A DNA stretch of 64,000 bases, from NCBI GenBank assembly GCA_963761475.1, contig CAVXGT010000020.1, forward strand, positions 614,669 to 678,668, given 5' to 3'. The DNA is from Ga0077555 sp963761475. Its GTDB lineage: Bacteria > Pseudomonadota > Alphaproteobacteria > Rhizobiales > Hyphomicrobiaceae. Position 1 is the stretch's first letter, and every line of letters starts with the position of its first letter. The notes under the pieces are model-generated. The model saw only the letters and a program-made list of their open reading frames with translations, made no database searches and was not told the DNA's origin. Shown piece by piece: positions 15,004 through 23,634 of this stretch. Made by a program: the position numbers and the translations under genes.

Positions 15004-17304
15004 ATGGATGCCGCCGCTCTCGGCCAGAGCATTGCTCGGCAGCTCGCAGCCCGTCGTGACAGTCGCGCCGCCCTGTTCATGTTCGCTGGCACACTGTTTC
15101 TATCGGCCATGCTGCTGTTCTCGGTACAGCCCATGTTCGCACGCATGGTATTGCCCCGGCTCGGCGGCTCGCCGTCCGTGTGGGCCGTCTCCATGTGCTT
15201 CTTCCAGGCGGCCCTCCTCGCAGGCTACGGCTACGCCCACCTGCTCAACACCTGGGCGCCCCCGCGCTGGACACCCGCCATTCACCTCACAGTCATGGGA
15301 CTGGCCGCCGTCATGCTGCCAGTAGGCCTTCCGATCTGGTGGGCCGAGCCCCCGGCTGGTGACGCCTACATGTGGCTGATCGCGACGCTTGGCGTCGGCG
15401 TCGGCCTGCCGTTCTTCGCCATCTCCGCCAACGCGCCGCTGATCCAGGCCTGGTTTGCGCGCTCCGGCCATTCCCACGCCAGCGATCCCTACTTCCTCTA
15501 TGGCGCCTCCAATCTAGGCAGCCTTGCAGCACTGCTGTCCTATCCCTTACTGGTCGAGCCCGCAGCCGGCCTCGCCACGCAGGCGGGCTGGTGGTCAGCC
15601 GGCTTCTTCGCCCTGGCGCTCGGCATCGTCGCCTGCGGCCTGATGATGGCGGCCAACGCGGCCTCTCACGCCCACGCCGTATCCGCCGCCGAAGCCGCAG
15701 CGCCAGCCGCAGCCTCCGCGCACGCTCCGACATGGTCCAAGCGCCTGGTCTGGATCGGCCTCGCGGCTGTACCCTCCGGCCTGCTCGTCGCCTTCACCAG
15801 CTACCTCACCACTGATATCGCCTCGGCCCCGTTCCTCTGGGTCCTGCCGTTGGCAGCCTTCCTCGCCACCTTCATCCTGGTCTTCTGCGAAACCCCGCGC
15901 ATCCCCCACAAGATCGTGCTGGCCCTACAGCCGGCTCTGGTTGCAGGCGTCCTCTATGGTCTGGCAACGCCCGGCAACAACGGTTGGCTGATCGCCATGG
16001 TCTGTGGCACCGGCGCCTTCCTGGTGACCACGCTGGTCGCCCACCGCGAGCTCTATGAGCAGCGCCCCGGCCCCGCCCATTTGACCGAGTTCTACCTTTG
16101 GATGTCCTTCGGCGGCGTGCTCGGCGGCATGTTTGCAGCCCTCCTCGCCCCGCAGCTCTTCTCCACCATATGGGAATTCCCCGTCCTTCTCGTCCTTGGC
16201 ATGGCCTGCCGCCCCGGCATCATGGGCCGCAGCGCCAACCCCAAAGAGGTGCAGGAGCTTGGCCTGATCGCGCTGGCCAGCGTCGGCGGACTAGTTGCCG
16301 TCGATTGGGCCATGAGCAACGGCCTGCTGATCGCAACGACACTGCCGCGCTTCATGTTCCTGATGGGCTTTGGCGCCCTGGCGATCTTCGCTTGGAAGAA
16401 GCCGATGACACAGCTTGTCGCGACGGCCGTCATGGCAGCGACTCTCGCCATCCTCCCCTCGGCTATGAACCGGGGCAACGCCGAGCGCAGCTTCTTTGGT
16501 GTCCACCGCGTCGCCATCACCAACGACGGCGAGTTCCGTGTCCTGACGCATGGCACCACGATCCACGGCGCCGAGCGCTTGTTCGATTCAGCAACCGGCG
16601 CCCGCCTGACCGACCCGTTGCCGGCCACCTACTATCACCCGCAAGGCCCCATGGCCCTCGGCGTCGATGTCGTGCGCAAACTCAAGGCCACTTCGGGCCA
16701 GCCGCTCAACGTCGCCATCGTCGGCCTCGGCGCCGGCTCGATGGCCTGCTACAGCCGCGCGAACGAGGCCTGGCGCTTCTACGAGATCGACCCCGTCGTC
16801 GTCCGCATCGCCCGCGATCCCTCGCGGTTCACCTTCCTGCACCGCTGCCGGCCAAACGCCGACGTCGTCATCGGCGACGCCCGCCTGACACTGGCCAAGG
16901 CTGAGAACGCAAAGCTCGACTACCTGATCGTCGACGCGTTCTCCTCCGATGCCGTCCCCGTTCATTTGCTGACTGTCGAGGCCGTCAAGCTCTACCTCGA
17001 CAAGCTGGCCCCCGGCGGGTTGCTGGCGATGCACGTCTCCAACCGGCACCTCGACCTGCGTGCCGTCGTCGCCTCGGTAGTGGCCCAGATTCCCGGAGCC
17101 AGGACCGTCCTCGCCGACGACCGTACGCCGAGCCGCGGACTAGATGCAGCCCAAAGCCACGTCGTCTTCATCACCAAGACCGATGCGACCCTGGCCGAGG
17201 TCCGCAAGCTGCCCTTCATCACCGCCATGCCGGATGCCAAGGGCCGCCCCTGGACCGATGACTATTCCGACATCCTCGGAGCCATCCTGGCCCGCAAGGA
17301 CTGA
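15004..17304 (+). CDS. Fused polytopic membrane / spermidine-synthase-like protein
   Basis: A 766-aa protein with an N-terminal membrane half of about 10-12 helices (from AALFMFAGTLFLSAMLLFSVQPMFARM onward) and a C-terminal SpeE-like Rossmann domain from about residue 560. The SAM/dcSAM-type site is VAIVGLGAGSMACYSR, then YEIDPVVVRIA and the acidic DYLIVDAFSSDAVPVHLLT block. The last part (HVSNRHLDLRAVVASVV) also follows the aminopropyltransferase pattern. Such fusions are widespread, and their substrate is generally not established; the membrane half suggests a lipid-linked or exported acceptor. It starts at ATG 15004 with GGAG about ten bases upstream. Confidence 0.8.
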   Translation: MDAAALGQSIARQLAARRDSRAALFMFAGTLFLSAMLLFSVQPMFARMVLPRLGGSPSVWAVSMCFFQAALLAGYGYAHLLNTWAPPRWTPAIHLTVMGLAAVMLPVGLPIWWAEPPAGDAYMWLIATLGVGVGLPFFAISANAPLIQAWFARSGHSHASDPYFLYGASNLGSLAALLSYPLLVEPAAGLATQAGWWSAGFFALALGIVACGLMMAANAASHAHAVSAAEAAAPAAASAHAPTWSKRLVWIGLAAVPSGLLVAFTSYLTTDIASAPFLWVLPLAAFLATFILVFCETPRIPHKIVLALQPALVAGVLYGLATPGNNGWLIAMVCGTGAFLVTTLVAHRELYEQRPGPAHLTEFYLWMSFGGVLGGMFAALLAPQLFSTIWEFPVLLVLGMACRPGIMGRSANPKEVQELGLIALASVGGLVAVDWAMSNGLLIATTLPRFMFLMGFGALAIFAWKKPMTQLVATAVMAATLAILPSAMNRGNAERSFFGVHRVAITNDGEFRVLTHGTTIHGAERLFDSATGARLTDPLPATYYHPQGPMALGVDVVRKLKATSGQPLNVAIVGLGAGSMACYSRANEAWRFYEIDPVVVRIARDPSRFTFLHRCRPNADVVIGDARLTLAKAENAKLDYLIVDAFSSDAVPVHLLTVEAVKLYLDKLAPGGLLAMHVSNRHLDLRAVVASVVAQIPGARTVLADDRTPSRGLDAAQSHVVFITKTDATLAEVRKLPFITAMPDAKGRPWTDDYSDILGAILARKD

Positions 17305-17441
17305 CTAAGAGTGGCGGCGCGCGGGCTCAATGATTGCCCGCCGTCGCATTCAACCCCCGGGGCTCCAGTCCTGGCCAGCCTCTGCAAAGAAGCACGATCA
17401 ATCGCCTTGCCCTCGAAGCAGGCGCCGGATAGTGCTCGCCC

Positions 17442-18380
17442 ATGCGCATCGAATATCATCGAACCCTGATCGCCGACCGGATCCGCGTCGCAGCCTTCCA
17501 TGAGGCCCTCGCCAAGGTCATCGTCAAGGGCAAGACCACCGTGGCCGACATCGGCACCGGCACCGGCCTGCTGGCTTTTCTCGCAGCCGGCCTTGGCGCC
17601 CGCAAGGTCTATGCCTACGAGGCCGCCGAGATCGGCGCCGTCGCCGAGCGCCTCAAGCGCCTCAACCGCATGCGCCAGGTCGAGCTCATACCGGGCCGCT
17701 CTACGGAGATCATAGATCCTCCGAGGGTCGACGTCGTCGTAAGCGAAACGCTTGGCAACTTCGCGCTGGAGGAGTTCCTGGTCGAGACCATGAACGACGC
17801 CCGCGCTCGATACCTGAAGCCTGGCGGCGTGCTCATACCGGGCCGGGTTCGTCAGATGATCTGTCCAGTCGTTGCCCCGCGCCTGCGTGACGAGCTCACC
17901 GCCTGGGACCGGGTCGGCTACGGCCTCGATCTTTCGCCGGCACGCGACATGAGCCTCAACAATGTCTACATCCGCACTCACCGGCCCGATGAGTTGATGG
18001 ATGGCGGCAAGTCGGCCGTGTGCTGGGATGATCTCGACTTCCACAAGAAGAATCGCCTCTCACGCAGCGGCGAGCACCGCTGGCAGGTAAAGACGAAGCA
18101 GGAGGTGTACGGCGTGTGCGTGTGGTGGACGGCCGACCTTGCCGAAGGCGTCGAGTTGACCACCAGCCCCCTTGCCCCGCCGACCCATTGGGAGCAGCTC
18201 TTTTTCCCGGCTCTCACCCCGCTGCGACTAGCCCCCGGCGAGAGCCTTGTTGCCACCCTGCGCTCGCGTTCCTCCGAGGACGCCGGAACCGACATGGCCT
18301 GGACCTATGCTGTAGAAGCACGCGACGGCAAGCAACGCGATCGTCAGGCCCTGAGCCTCGACAAAGGCTTCCTGCCATGA
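17442..18380 (+). CDS. Protein arginine methyltransferase-like (PRMT-type) enzyme
   Basis: A 312-aa class I methyltransferase with the hallmarks of the PRMT fold. Motif I is VADIGTGTGLLAFLAA (34-49), with an acidic post-I end (YAYEAAE). The double-E-like loop is VSETLGNFALEEFLVE (100-115), with E102 and E110/E111 as the pair. A THW loop is present (PTHWEQ, T248-H249-W250). The segment YLKPGGVLIPGRV (124-136) is the PRMT connection to the barrel. It would transfer methyl from SAM to a guanidino or similar nitrogen; the target is unknown. It stands alone, 137 bases after the spermidine-synthase-like gene. PRMT-type proteins are uncommon in bacteria. Confidence 0.7.
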   Translation: MRIEYHRTLIADRIRVAAFHEALAKVIVKGKTTVADIGTGTGLLAFLAAGLGARKVYAYEAAEIGAVAERLKRLNRMRQVELIPGRSTEIIDPPRVDVVVSETLGNFALEEFLVETMNDARARYLKPGGVLIPGRVRQMICPVVAPRLRDELTAWDRVGYGLDLSPARDMSLNNVYIRTHRPDELMDGGKSAVCWDDLDFHKKNRLSRSGEHRWQVKTKQEVYGVCVWWTADLAEGVELTTSPLAPPTHWEQLFFPALTPLRLAPGESLVATLRSRSSEDAGTDMAWTYAVEARDGKQRDRQALSLDKGFLP

Positions 18381-18479
18381 GGCGTGCGCCCGTCTCTCGA
18401 TGCAACGCTCCCGTGCATTCGAGGCAACGCCATCCAAGTAAAGGTTGAGCCTGCAGCACCGTCCGCTAGAAGAATTTGC

Positions 18480-20005
18480 ATGAGCGAGGCGGAATCGACA
18501 AAAAGCGGCCTGACACCGTGGCAGCGCGCCATGGTCCTCGTCTGCGTGGTCATGGCAACCACGCTCTATTCGACCACCATTCTCATCGTCTCCACCGTGC
18601 TCCCCCAGATGCAGGGCTCCATGTCTGCCACCGCGGACGAGGTCTCCTGGGTCATCACCTTCAACATCCTCGCGACCGCCATTGTCACTCCTATGACCGG
18701 CTGGCTCTCGGGCCGCTTCGGCTTGAAGAGCGTGATGGTCTGGTCGATCGCGGGCTTCACCCTCACCACCTTGATGTGCGGCTTGTCGCACTCGTTGGAA
18801 GAACTGGTGGTGTGGCGCATCCTTCAAGGCGCTTTCGGCGCGCCCTCGACCCCGCTTGCCCAGTCGATCCTGCTCGACACCTATCCCAAGCGCCAGCACG
18901 CCATGGTGCTTGGCCTGTTCGGCTTCGGCGTGGTGATCGGTCCTGTCATCGGCCCAACTCTCGGCGGCTACATGGCCGAGGAGTACACATGGCGCTACGC
19001 CTTCTACGCGATCGTGCCGGTCGGCGTCGTGGCCGTGGCCGGCCTGCGCGTGTTCCTGCCGCCGGACGGCGCCCACGTAAATCGGCCACTGGACTGGACC
19101 GGCTTCCTGGCGCTCTCGACGGCGCTGGCAGCCATCCAGCTCGTGCTCTCGCGCGGCCAGCGCCTCGACTGGCTGGAATTCAACCGAGATTCGCATCGAG
19201 ATCCTGGTCGCCATACTGGCCATCTGGGTGTTCATTTCCCACGTCATGACGGCCCGACAGCCGTTCCTCGACCCCCGTCACCTCCTCAATCGCAACTATG
19301 CCATCGGTCTCTTGCTGGTGTTCCTCTATGGCATGTTGAACTTCACACCCGTGGTACTGCTGCCTCCCCTGCTCAAGGCCCACGCTCATTTCCCGGAATC
19401 GATCGTCGGCGAGATCGTCGCCAGCCGCGGTGTCGGCGGTTGCATCGGTTTTCTCATCGCGGGCTTTGCCAACCGCATCGACCCGCGCCTCAGCATGATG
19501 ACAGGCTTCGGCATGCTGTTGGTTGCCGGCGCCTGGCTGATGCAGATGGATTTCAACGTCCAGCCCATCACGTTGATGGCCAATGCCGCCTTGCAGGGCC
19601 TCGCCATCGGCGCCATCTGGGTGCCGCTCACCGTGATGACGTTTGCCACCATTGCCGAGAAGGATCGCGCCGAGACGTCGCGCCGTCTTCCATCTGCTGC
19701 GCAACCTGGGCTCCAGCTTCTTCATCTCCGTGTGCGTGGCCGAGATCGTCCGCTCCACAGGCGTCAACTACAGCCGCATGATCGAGGGCATCTCGCCCTT
19801 CAACCCGTCGCTGGCCCTGCCATGGGTTGTCGGCGCCTGGGATCACAATTCGCTCGCCGGCCTGCAACGCATCGCCAACGAGGTCTCGCGCCAGTCTGCG
19901 CTGATTGCCTACCTCAACGCCTTCGGCCTATTCACAGCCGCCTGCGCCATCACCATTCCGCTGATCCTGCTGATGGGAGCAGGCAAGCCCAAGGCCTCGA
20001 CCTGA
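18480..20005 (+). pseudogene. DHA2-family MFS efflux transporter, disrupted by two frameshifts
   Basis: Paralogue of the transporter at 12329-13942, about 508 codons if repaired. It starts at MSEAESTKSGLTPWQ and matches helix by helix (TTILIVSTVLPQMQGSM, DEVSWVITFNILATAIVTPMTGWL). The first frame ends after QRLDWLEFN; the protein resumes one frame over as EIRIEILVAILAIWVFISH, so an extra base is likely near 19180 (in GGAATTC). A second shift near 19680 moves it to the frame reading AVFHLLRNLGSSFFISV. The rest is intact to KPKAST. Both breaks look like one-base insertions, so consensus error is as likely as real decay. The nearest start has a weak ribosome site. Confidence 0.8.
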
Positions 20006-20317
20006 GCCGTCCGAGTCTGGCCAGAGCACCCTGCGATCGCCTTGACACCACATAGGCCCGATCCGCCACCTCGAGCCACCGGTTTCAGTCCAGGACGCAT
20101 TAACGGCCACTTGCCGACCGTGTCATTTCGAGACAGCAGGCAGATCCCGCACCACGCCGTCCACGCCAGAACGCCATCCCCGAGCCAAGGCCGATCCCCG
20201 CCGGCCTCCGCTTTTGGCACGCAATGGTCTGGCTTCAATCTTGCTTTTCCTCACCTGCCGCCAACTGGCGGAGCGCGTTGACACGTGCCGGCGAGCTTCG
20301 GCATCCACGATTGGCGA
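20006..20317. other. Intergenic region, no gene seen
   Basis: 312 bases after the frameshifted MFS gene. No conserved ORF, RNA or hairpin was recognised. Confidence 0.3.
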
Positions 20318-20569
20318 ATGAGAAAAATGCAACAAACCAAGGCAATGGCGAACAACTGGCACCCGGACGAGGACACCACCCCGACGCCGGGCGACGTTGC
20401 CGAAATGGCGATTGTGCTGGAAGGCCGCCATGGGACGTTCGCTGCCGAAGTGGCCGAGTTCTTCTCGAGCTTCCACTCCCTGCATGGCGACGCTGGGCGC
20501 TGTTGGGCCTGGGCGGGCGTCGCCGAGACCATCCGCCAACGCGAGCGCGATCGATCCACCGTACGCTAA
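20318..20569 (+). CDS. Hypothetical small protein, about 75-83 aa
   Basis: Begins at MRKMQQTKAMANNWHPD or at the later ATG 20345, which has AAGG close upstream. The body (GDVAEMAIVLEGRHGTFAAE, then VAEFFSSFHSLHGDAGRCWAWAGVAETI) is soluble, amphipathic and Trp/His-containing. Codon use matches neighbouring genes. I do not recognise a family. It lies 64 bases upstream of the flippase gene and could be co-transcribed with it. Confidence 0.5.
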   Translation: MRKMQQTKAMANNWHPDEDTTPTPGDVAEMAIVLEGRHGTFAAEVAEFFSSFHSLHGDAGRCWAWAGVAETIRQRERDRSTVR

Positions 20570-20633
20570 CGATTGCCGACTAGACTGGCCCTACCTGTCC
20601 CCTTCCCGGTTCAGGCACTGAGAAGGCACGCTG

Positions 20634-22040
20634 ATGTCGACGACCCAGGACGCCGCGCCGGTGGTTGTCACACGTTTCGGTGGCAATCTGCTCCCGCGCC
20701 TTGGCGCCTTCATTCGCCGTCAGACGGCGGCGGATGAGGAGGGCGGACGCGTGCGCCGCGGCGCCGCCTCGGCATTCCTCGTCCGTGTCGCCAGCGCCGG
20801 CCTCCTCTACCTCTCCCAGATCGTGCTCGCCCGCTGGATGGGTAGCTTCGAGTACGGCGTCTACATCGCCATCTGGACCTGGGTGCTGGTACTCGGCGGC
20901 CTCTGCAATCTAGGCCTCCCTACCCTCATGATCCGGCTCGTGCCCGAACATCGCGAACGCGGCGAGACCGACGCGCTGCGCGGCTTGTTGCTGTTCGGCC
21001 GCCTGCTGCCCTTTGTTGTCGCCAGCGCCGTAGCAGCCATCGGCATGCTGGTTCTGGTCTTCGCCGGACACCTCGTCGCCAATGCCTACCTCGTCCCCGC
21101 GATCGTGGCCCTGTTGTGCGTGCCGCTGATCACCTTGAGCGACGTCCACGACGGCATCGGTCGCGGTCGCGGCTGGATGATGACAGCGTTGCTGCCCCCC
21201 TATGTGCTGCGCCCGTTGCTGGTGCTGCTGGCTATGCTGGTGGCACACACCATCGGCTGGCCGATGTCGGCCTCCACCGCAGCCGGCGCTGCCGTTGTTG
21301 GCAGCTGGCTCGCCACCGGTCTCCAATCCGCGATGCTATGGCACCGCTTGCGCCGCGAGCTGCCCCCCGGTCCGCGCAGCCGGCCATCGGGTTGGTGGCT
21401 TGGCACCTCGCTGCCGCTGCTTGCGATCACCTTTTCCGAGATCCTGCTCCAGAACACCGACATCCTCGTCGTCAGCCACAACCTCGGCCCAAGTCAGGTC
21501 GCGATTTATTTCGCCGCCGCCAAGACCATGAGCCTGGTGCTGTTCGTCCACTACGCCGTTGGCAGCGCCATGGCCGGCCGGTTTGCTGCCCTCAATGCAC
21601 GCGGCGACAAGGAGGGCCTCACCGCCGCCATCCGCCAGGCCGTCAACTGGACATTCTGGCCATCCCTGGCAGCCGCCGCCGGCATTCTGACCCTGGGCCA
21701 GCCCCTGCTCTGGTTGTTCGGCCCGCAATTCGTGTCAGGCTACCCCGTCATGCTGGTGCTGGTTGCGGGCTTCCTGTGCCGCGCAGCAGCCGGACCATCC
21801 GAATTGCTGCTCAACATGCTGGGCCAGCAGCGTGCCGCCGCCATGGCAGCCGTCACCATCGCCGTCATCAACATCGCGCTCAACCTGATCCTCACGCCCT
21901 ACTTTGGATTGATGGGGGCAGCTAGCGCAACCGCCACTTCCCTGATGGCTGGATCAATACTCAACACCATGATTGCACAGAAGAAATTAGGCCTTTCAAT
22001 CGCCATTTGGAGCAATGTTCGCGCCCCCGCGATCGCCTGA
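20634..22040 (+). CDS. Polysaccharide/lipid flippase (MATE/Wzx-like, MOP superfamily)
   Basis: A 468-aa membrane protein of the oligosaccharide flippase group, which moves lipid-linked sugars across the inner membrane. The signature start is RRGAASAFLVRVASAGLLYLSQIVLARWMG, followed by FEYGVYIAIWTWVLVLGGLCNLGLP. About 12-14 hydrophobic segments follow; repeats such as PSELLLNMLGQQRAAAMAAV near the C-terminus fit Wzx-like proteins. The start ATG has GAAGG eight bases upstream. No glycosyltransferases or polymerase lie nearby, so the substrate is unknown. Confidence 0.83.
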   Translation: MSTTQDAAPVVVTRFGGNLLPRLGAFIRRQTAADEEGGRVRRGAASAFLVRVASAGLLYLSQIVLARWMGSFEYGVYIAIWTWVLVLGGLCNLGLPTLMIRLVPEHRERGETDALRGLLLFGRLLPFVVASAVAAIGMLVLVFAGHLVANAYLVPAIVALLCVPLITLSDVHDGIGRGRGWMMTALLPPYVLRPLLVLLAMLVAHTIGWPMSASTAAGAAVVGSWLATGLQSAMLWHRLRRELPPGPRSRPSGWWLGTSLPLLAITFSEILLQNTDILVVSHNLGPSQVAIYFAAAKTMSLVLFVHYAVGSAMAGRFAALNARGDKEGLTAAIRQAVNWTFWPSLAAAAGILTLGQPLLWLFGPQFVSGYPVMLVLVAGFLCRAAAGPSELLLNMLGQQRAAAMAAVTIAVINIALNLILTPYFGLMGAASATATSLMAGSILNTMIAQKKLGLSIAIWSNVRAPAIA

Positions 22041-22142
22041 GGCGAGCGTCTGCCATCCCCTGTGGCATATTGTGATTTGCCGAAGCAACCTTGAGCCACC
22101 AGATTGAGCTTGTGAGTGAGCAATCTGTGAAAGGCATCTGCA

Positions 22143-22403
22143 ATGACGCGAACAACCCTCATTGGCGCACTGGCAGCCCTGTCGCTGGCAACAGCGTCAG
22201 CAACCGCCATCGCTTCGGATGTCGTCACGCGCAAGGATGACAAGACCATCGTCAAGGCGCCGACCACCAACGTCACCGTGGATGAGCGAACCGGCGCCAC
22301 CCGCGTCAAGGTCCGCGCGTCCGAGACCCGTGTCGACGTCGACACCGATCGCGGCCTCGTGCGCATCCGCGTGCCCTACTTCAACGGCGATATTCGCTGG
22401 TAA
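22143..22403 (+). CDS. Small exported hypothetical protein, 86 aa
   Basis: It has a clear Sec signal peptide: basic start MTRTTL, hydrophobic core IGALAALSLATASATAIA, and likely cleavage near ASATAIAS-D (about residue 25). The mature part of about 61 residues is charged and beta-rich (TNVTVDERTGATRVKVRAS, ETRVDVDTDRGLVRIRVPY). It is probably periplasmic. The family is not recognised. It is a single gene between the flippase and tRNA-Gln. Confidence 0.6.
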   Translation: MTRTTLIGALAALSLATASATAIASDVVTRKDDKTIVKAPTTNVTVDERTGATRVKVRASETRVDVDTDRGLVRIRVPYFNGDIRW

Positions 22404-22532
22404 GGCAGATACTGCGGCAGAGCGTGGCCCCGATGCCGCCTCTGCCGCACCCCATGCGCACGAGAGCGCCAGGCGCCATGCGAGCCGGTCCAGCCGCAAG
22501 CTGCGGCCTAGTAACAAAATGACGAAAAGGTT

Positions 22533-22607
22533 TGGCTGGGGCGCTAGGATTCGAACCTAGGAATGGCGGTACCAAAAACCGCTGCCTTACCACTTGGCTA
22601 CGCCCCA
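22533..22607 (-). tRNA. tRNA-Gln (UUG)
   Basis: Minus-strand cloverleaf. Acceptor TGGGGCG/CGCCCCA; D arm with GCC/GGC; anticodon stem GCGGT/ACCGC around loop TTTTGGT, with U33 and anticodon TTG. T arm CTAGG-TTCGAAT-CCTAG. The discriminator is G and CCA is encoded. This is a canonical gene, unlike the pair at 4853-4999. Confidence 0.95.
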
Positions 22608-23083
22608 ATGGCGGCGGACCATATCTTGCTGTTCCCCGCTTCGCAATGGCCGGCGAAACACAATTGGCAACCCGCTATCGTCGCAGGCGAAAGAGCGACC
22701 GCGGTCGCCTGCACCAAGGCCGTCGTTGGCCCTCCTGTACGGGACAATCGCCGGCCCGGCCGCGAACATAGGCACCATCTTCGACGAGGGCCGCTCCAGC
22801 ACCAATTGCGGCGAAAATTCGAACACAACTCCGACCCGTATGCGGGGTTAACAACGGCGCGCCGGAATACATGCACATGCAAGGCCGAGAGCGTCCAGCA
22901 ACCGTCTGTTTAATATGACTTTTCCAGAGCCCTGTATTTGTCGTGGATGAACTGAACAGTGCGCTGAAATATTTCTTGCCTGCGGCATTTATGTCTCGTC
23001 AATGTTAGTATAGTGTAATGCGAATGGTTCATGTTGCTAGGTAGTCGGGCCTGCAGGTGATGAACCATCGAAGGTTTGTAGCA
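22608..23083. other. AT-richer intergenic island with unresolved small ORFs
   Basis: About 475 bases. From 22,910 to 23,045 the composition is clearly more AT-rich than its surroundings, with a possible -10-like TATAGT near 23,010 on the plus strand. A minus-strand ORF ends at 22,910 (QEIFQRTVQFIHDKYRALEK near its end). I cannot decide whether it is a gene, a remnant or a promoter region. Confidence 0.3.
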
Positions 23084-23323
23084 ATGAGCATAGACAAACT
23101 TTATCGGGCGGCCGAGGCAGCAGGTTTCGCGATGGCGACGCCGGATGACGACACCGCGATTTCTTCCTCTCAAATCGAGACGCAGGCCGAGGTAGGCACG
23201 TCACGGGCCGTCGCCCTGATCGCCCCCCGCGGGTCTGCTGACACGGCTCCCGCGTCCTGGACCGCCATGACCACATGGCTGCGTGAGCACTTGCCGGTCG
23301 TCGGCGGACGCGCACCAGCCTGA
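23084..23323 (+). CDS. Hypothetical small protein, 79 aa
   Basis: ATG at 23084 (MSIDKLYRAAEAAGFAMATP); the same frame also has an ATG at 23057. The product is acidic in the middle and ends with TTWLREHLPVVGGRAPA. It has no membrane helix, no signal peptide and no recognised family. The preceding DNA is AT-rich, which may supply a promoter. Confidence 0.35.
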   Translation: MSIDKLYRAAEAAGFAMATPDDDTAISSSQIETQAEVGTSRAVALIAPRGSADTAPASWTAMTTWLREHLPVVGGRAPA

Positions 23324-23634
23324 GCGCTGGCTGATCGACGATGACCGCGCTGCACCAGGACCGGGGCAGCGTATGAAAGCGCGCTCGCAACTGGCCGCCG
23401 CGAGCAGGCCGCTGAGTTTGGCGAAAAAATCACGCGCAAGAGACCCCTCGCTGCGTGGCATTGCGTCGACAACGAGCAGTCCTGCGCTCCATTTTCCACT
23501 CCGACATCGATGCGAGCGCCCGGCACATCCTTGTTGGGTGGCATCGCAATTCCATTGCTCGGCAAAACGCCATAGGATGGAACGTAGCCGCCGCCCCACG
23601 TGACACATGAGCCCTGCGAGGCAACGCCAGCCCG
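23324..23634. other. Intergenic region upstream of selA, nothing clear
   Basis: About 310 bases with several open frames that look like shadows. No hairpin with a clear Sec-insertion or regulatory look was found. Confidence 0.3.

Noticed and set aside
18384..19781. Single intact MFS gene in this frame
   Set aside because: The protein only makes sense in three successive frames, so this long frame is partly a shadow after 19180.
22910..23173. Minus-strand ORF of 87 codons in the AT-rich island as a definite gene
   Set aside because: Its last 30 residues look plausible, but there is no ribosome site, no family, and the N-terminal half looks random; kept only as part of the unresolved island.
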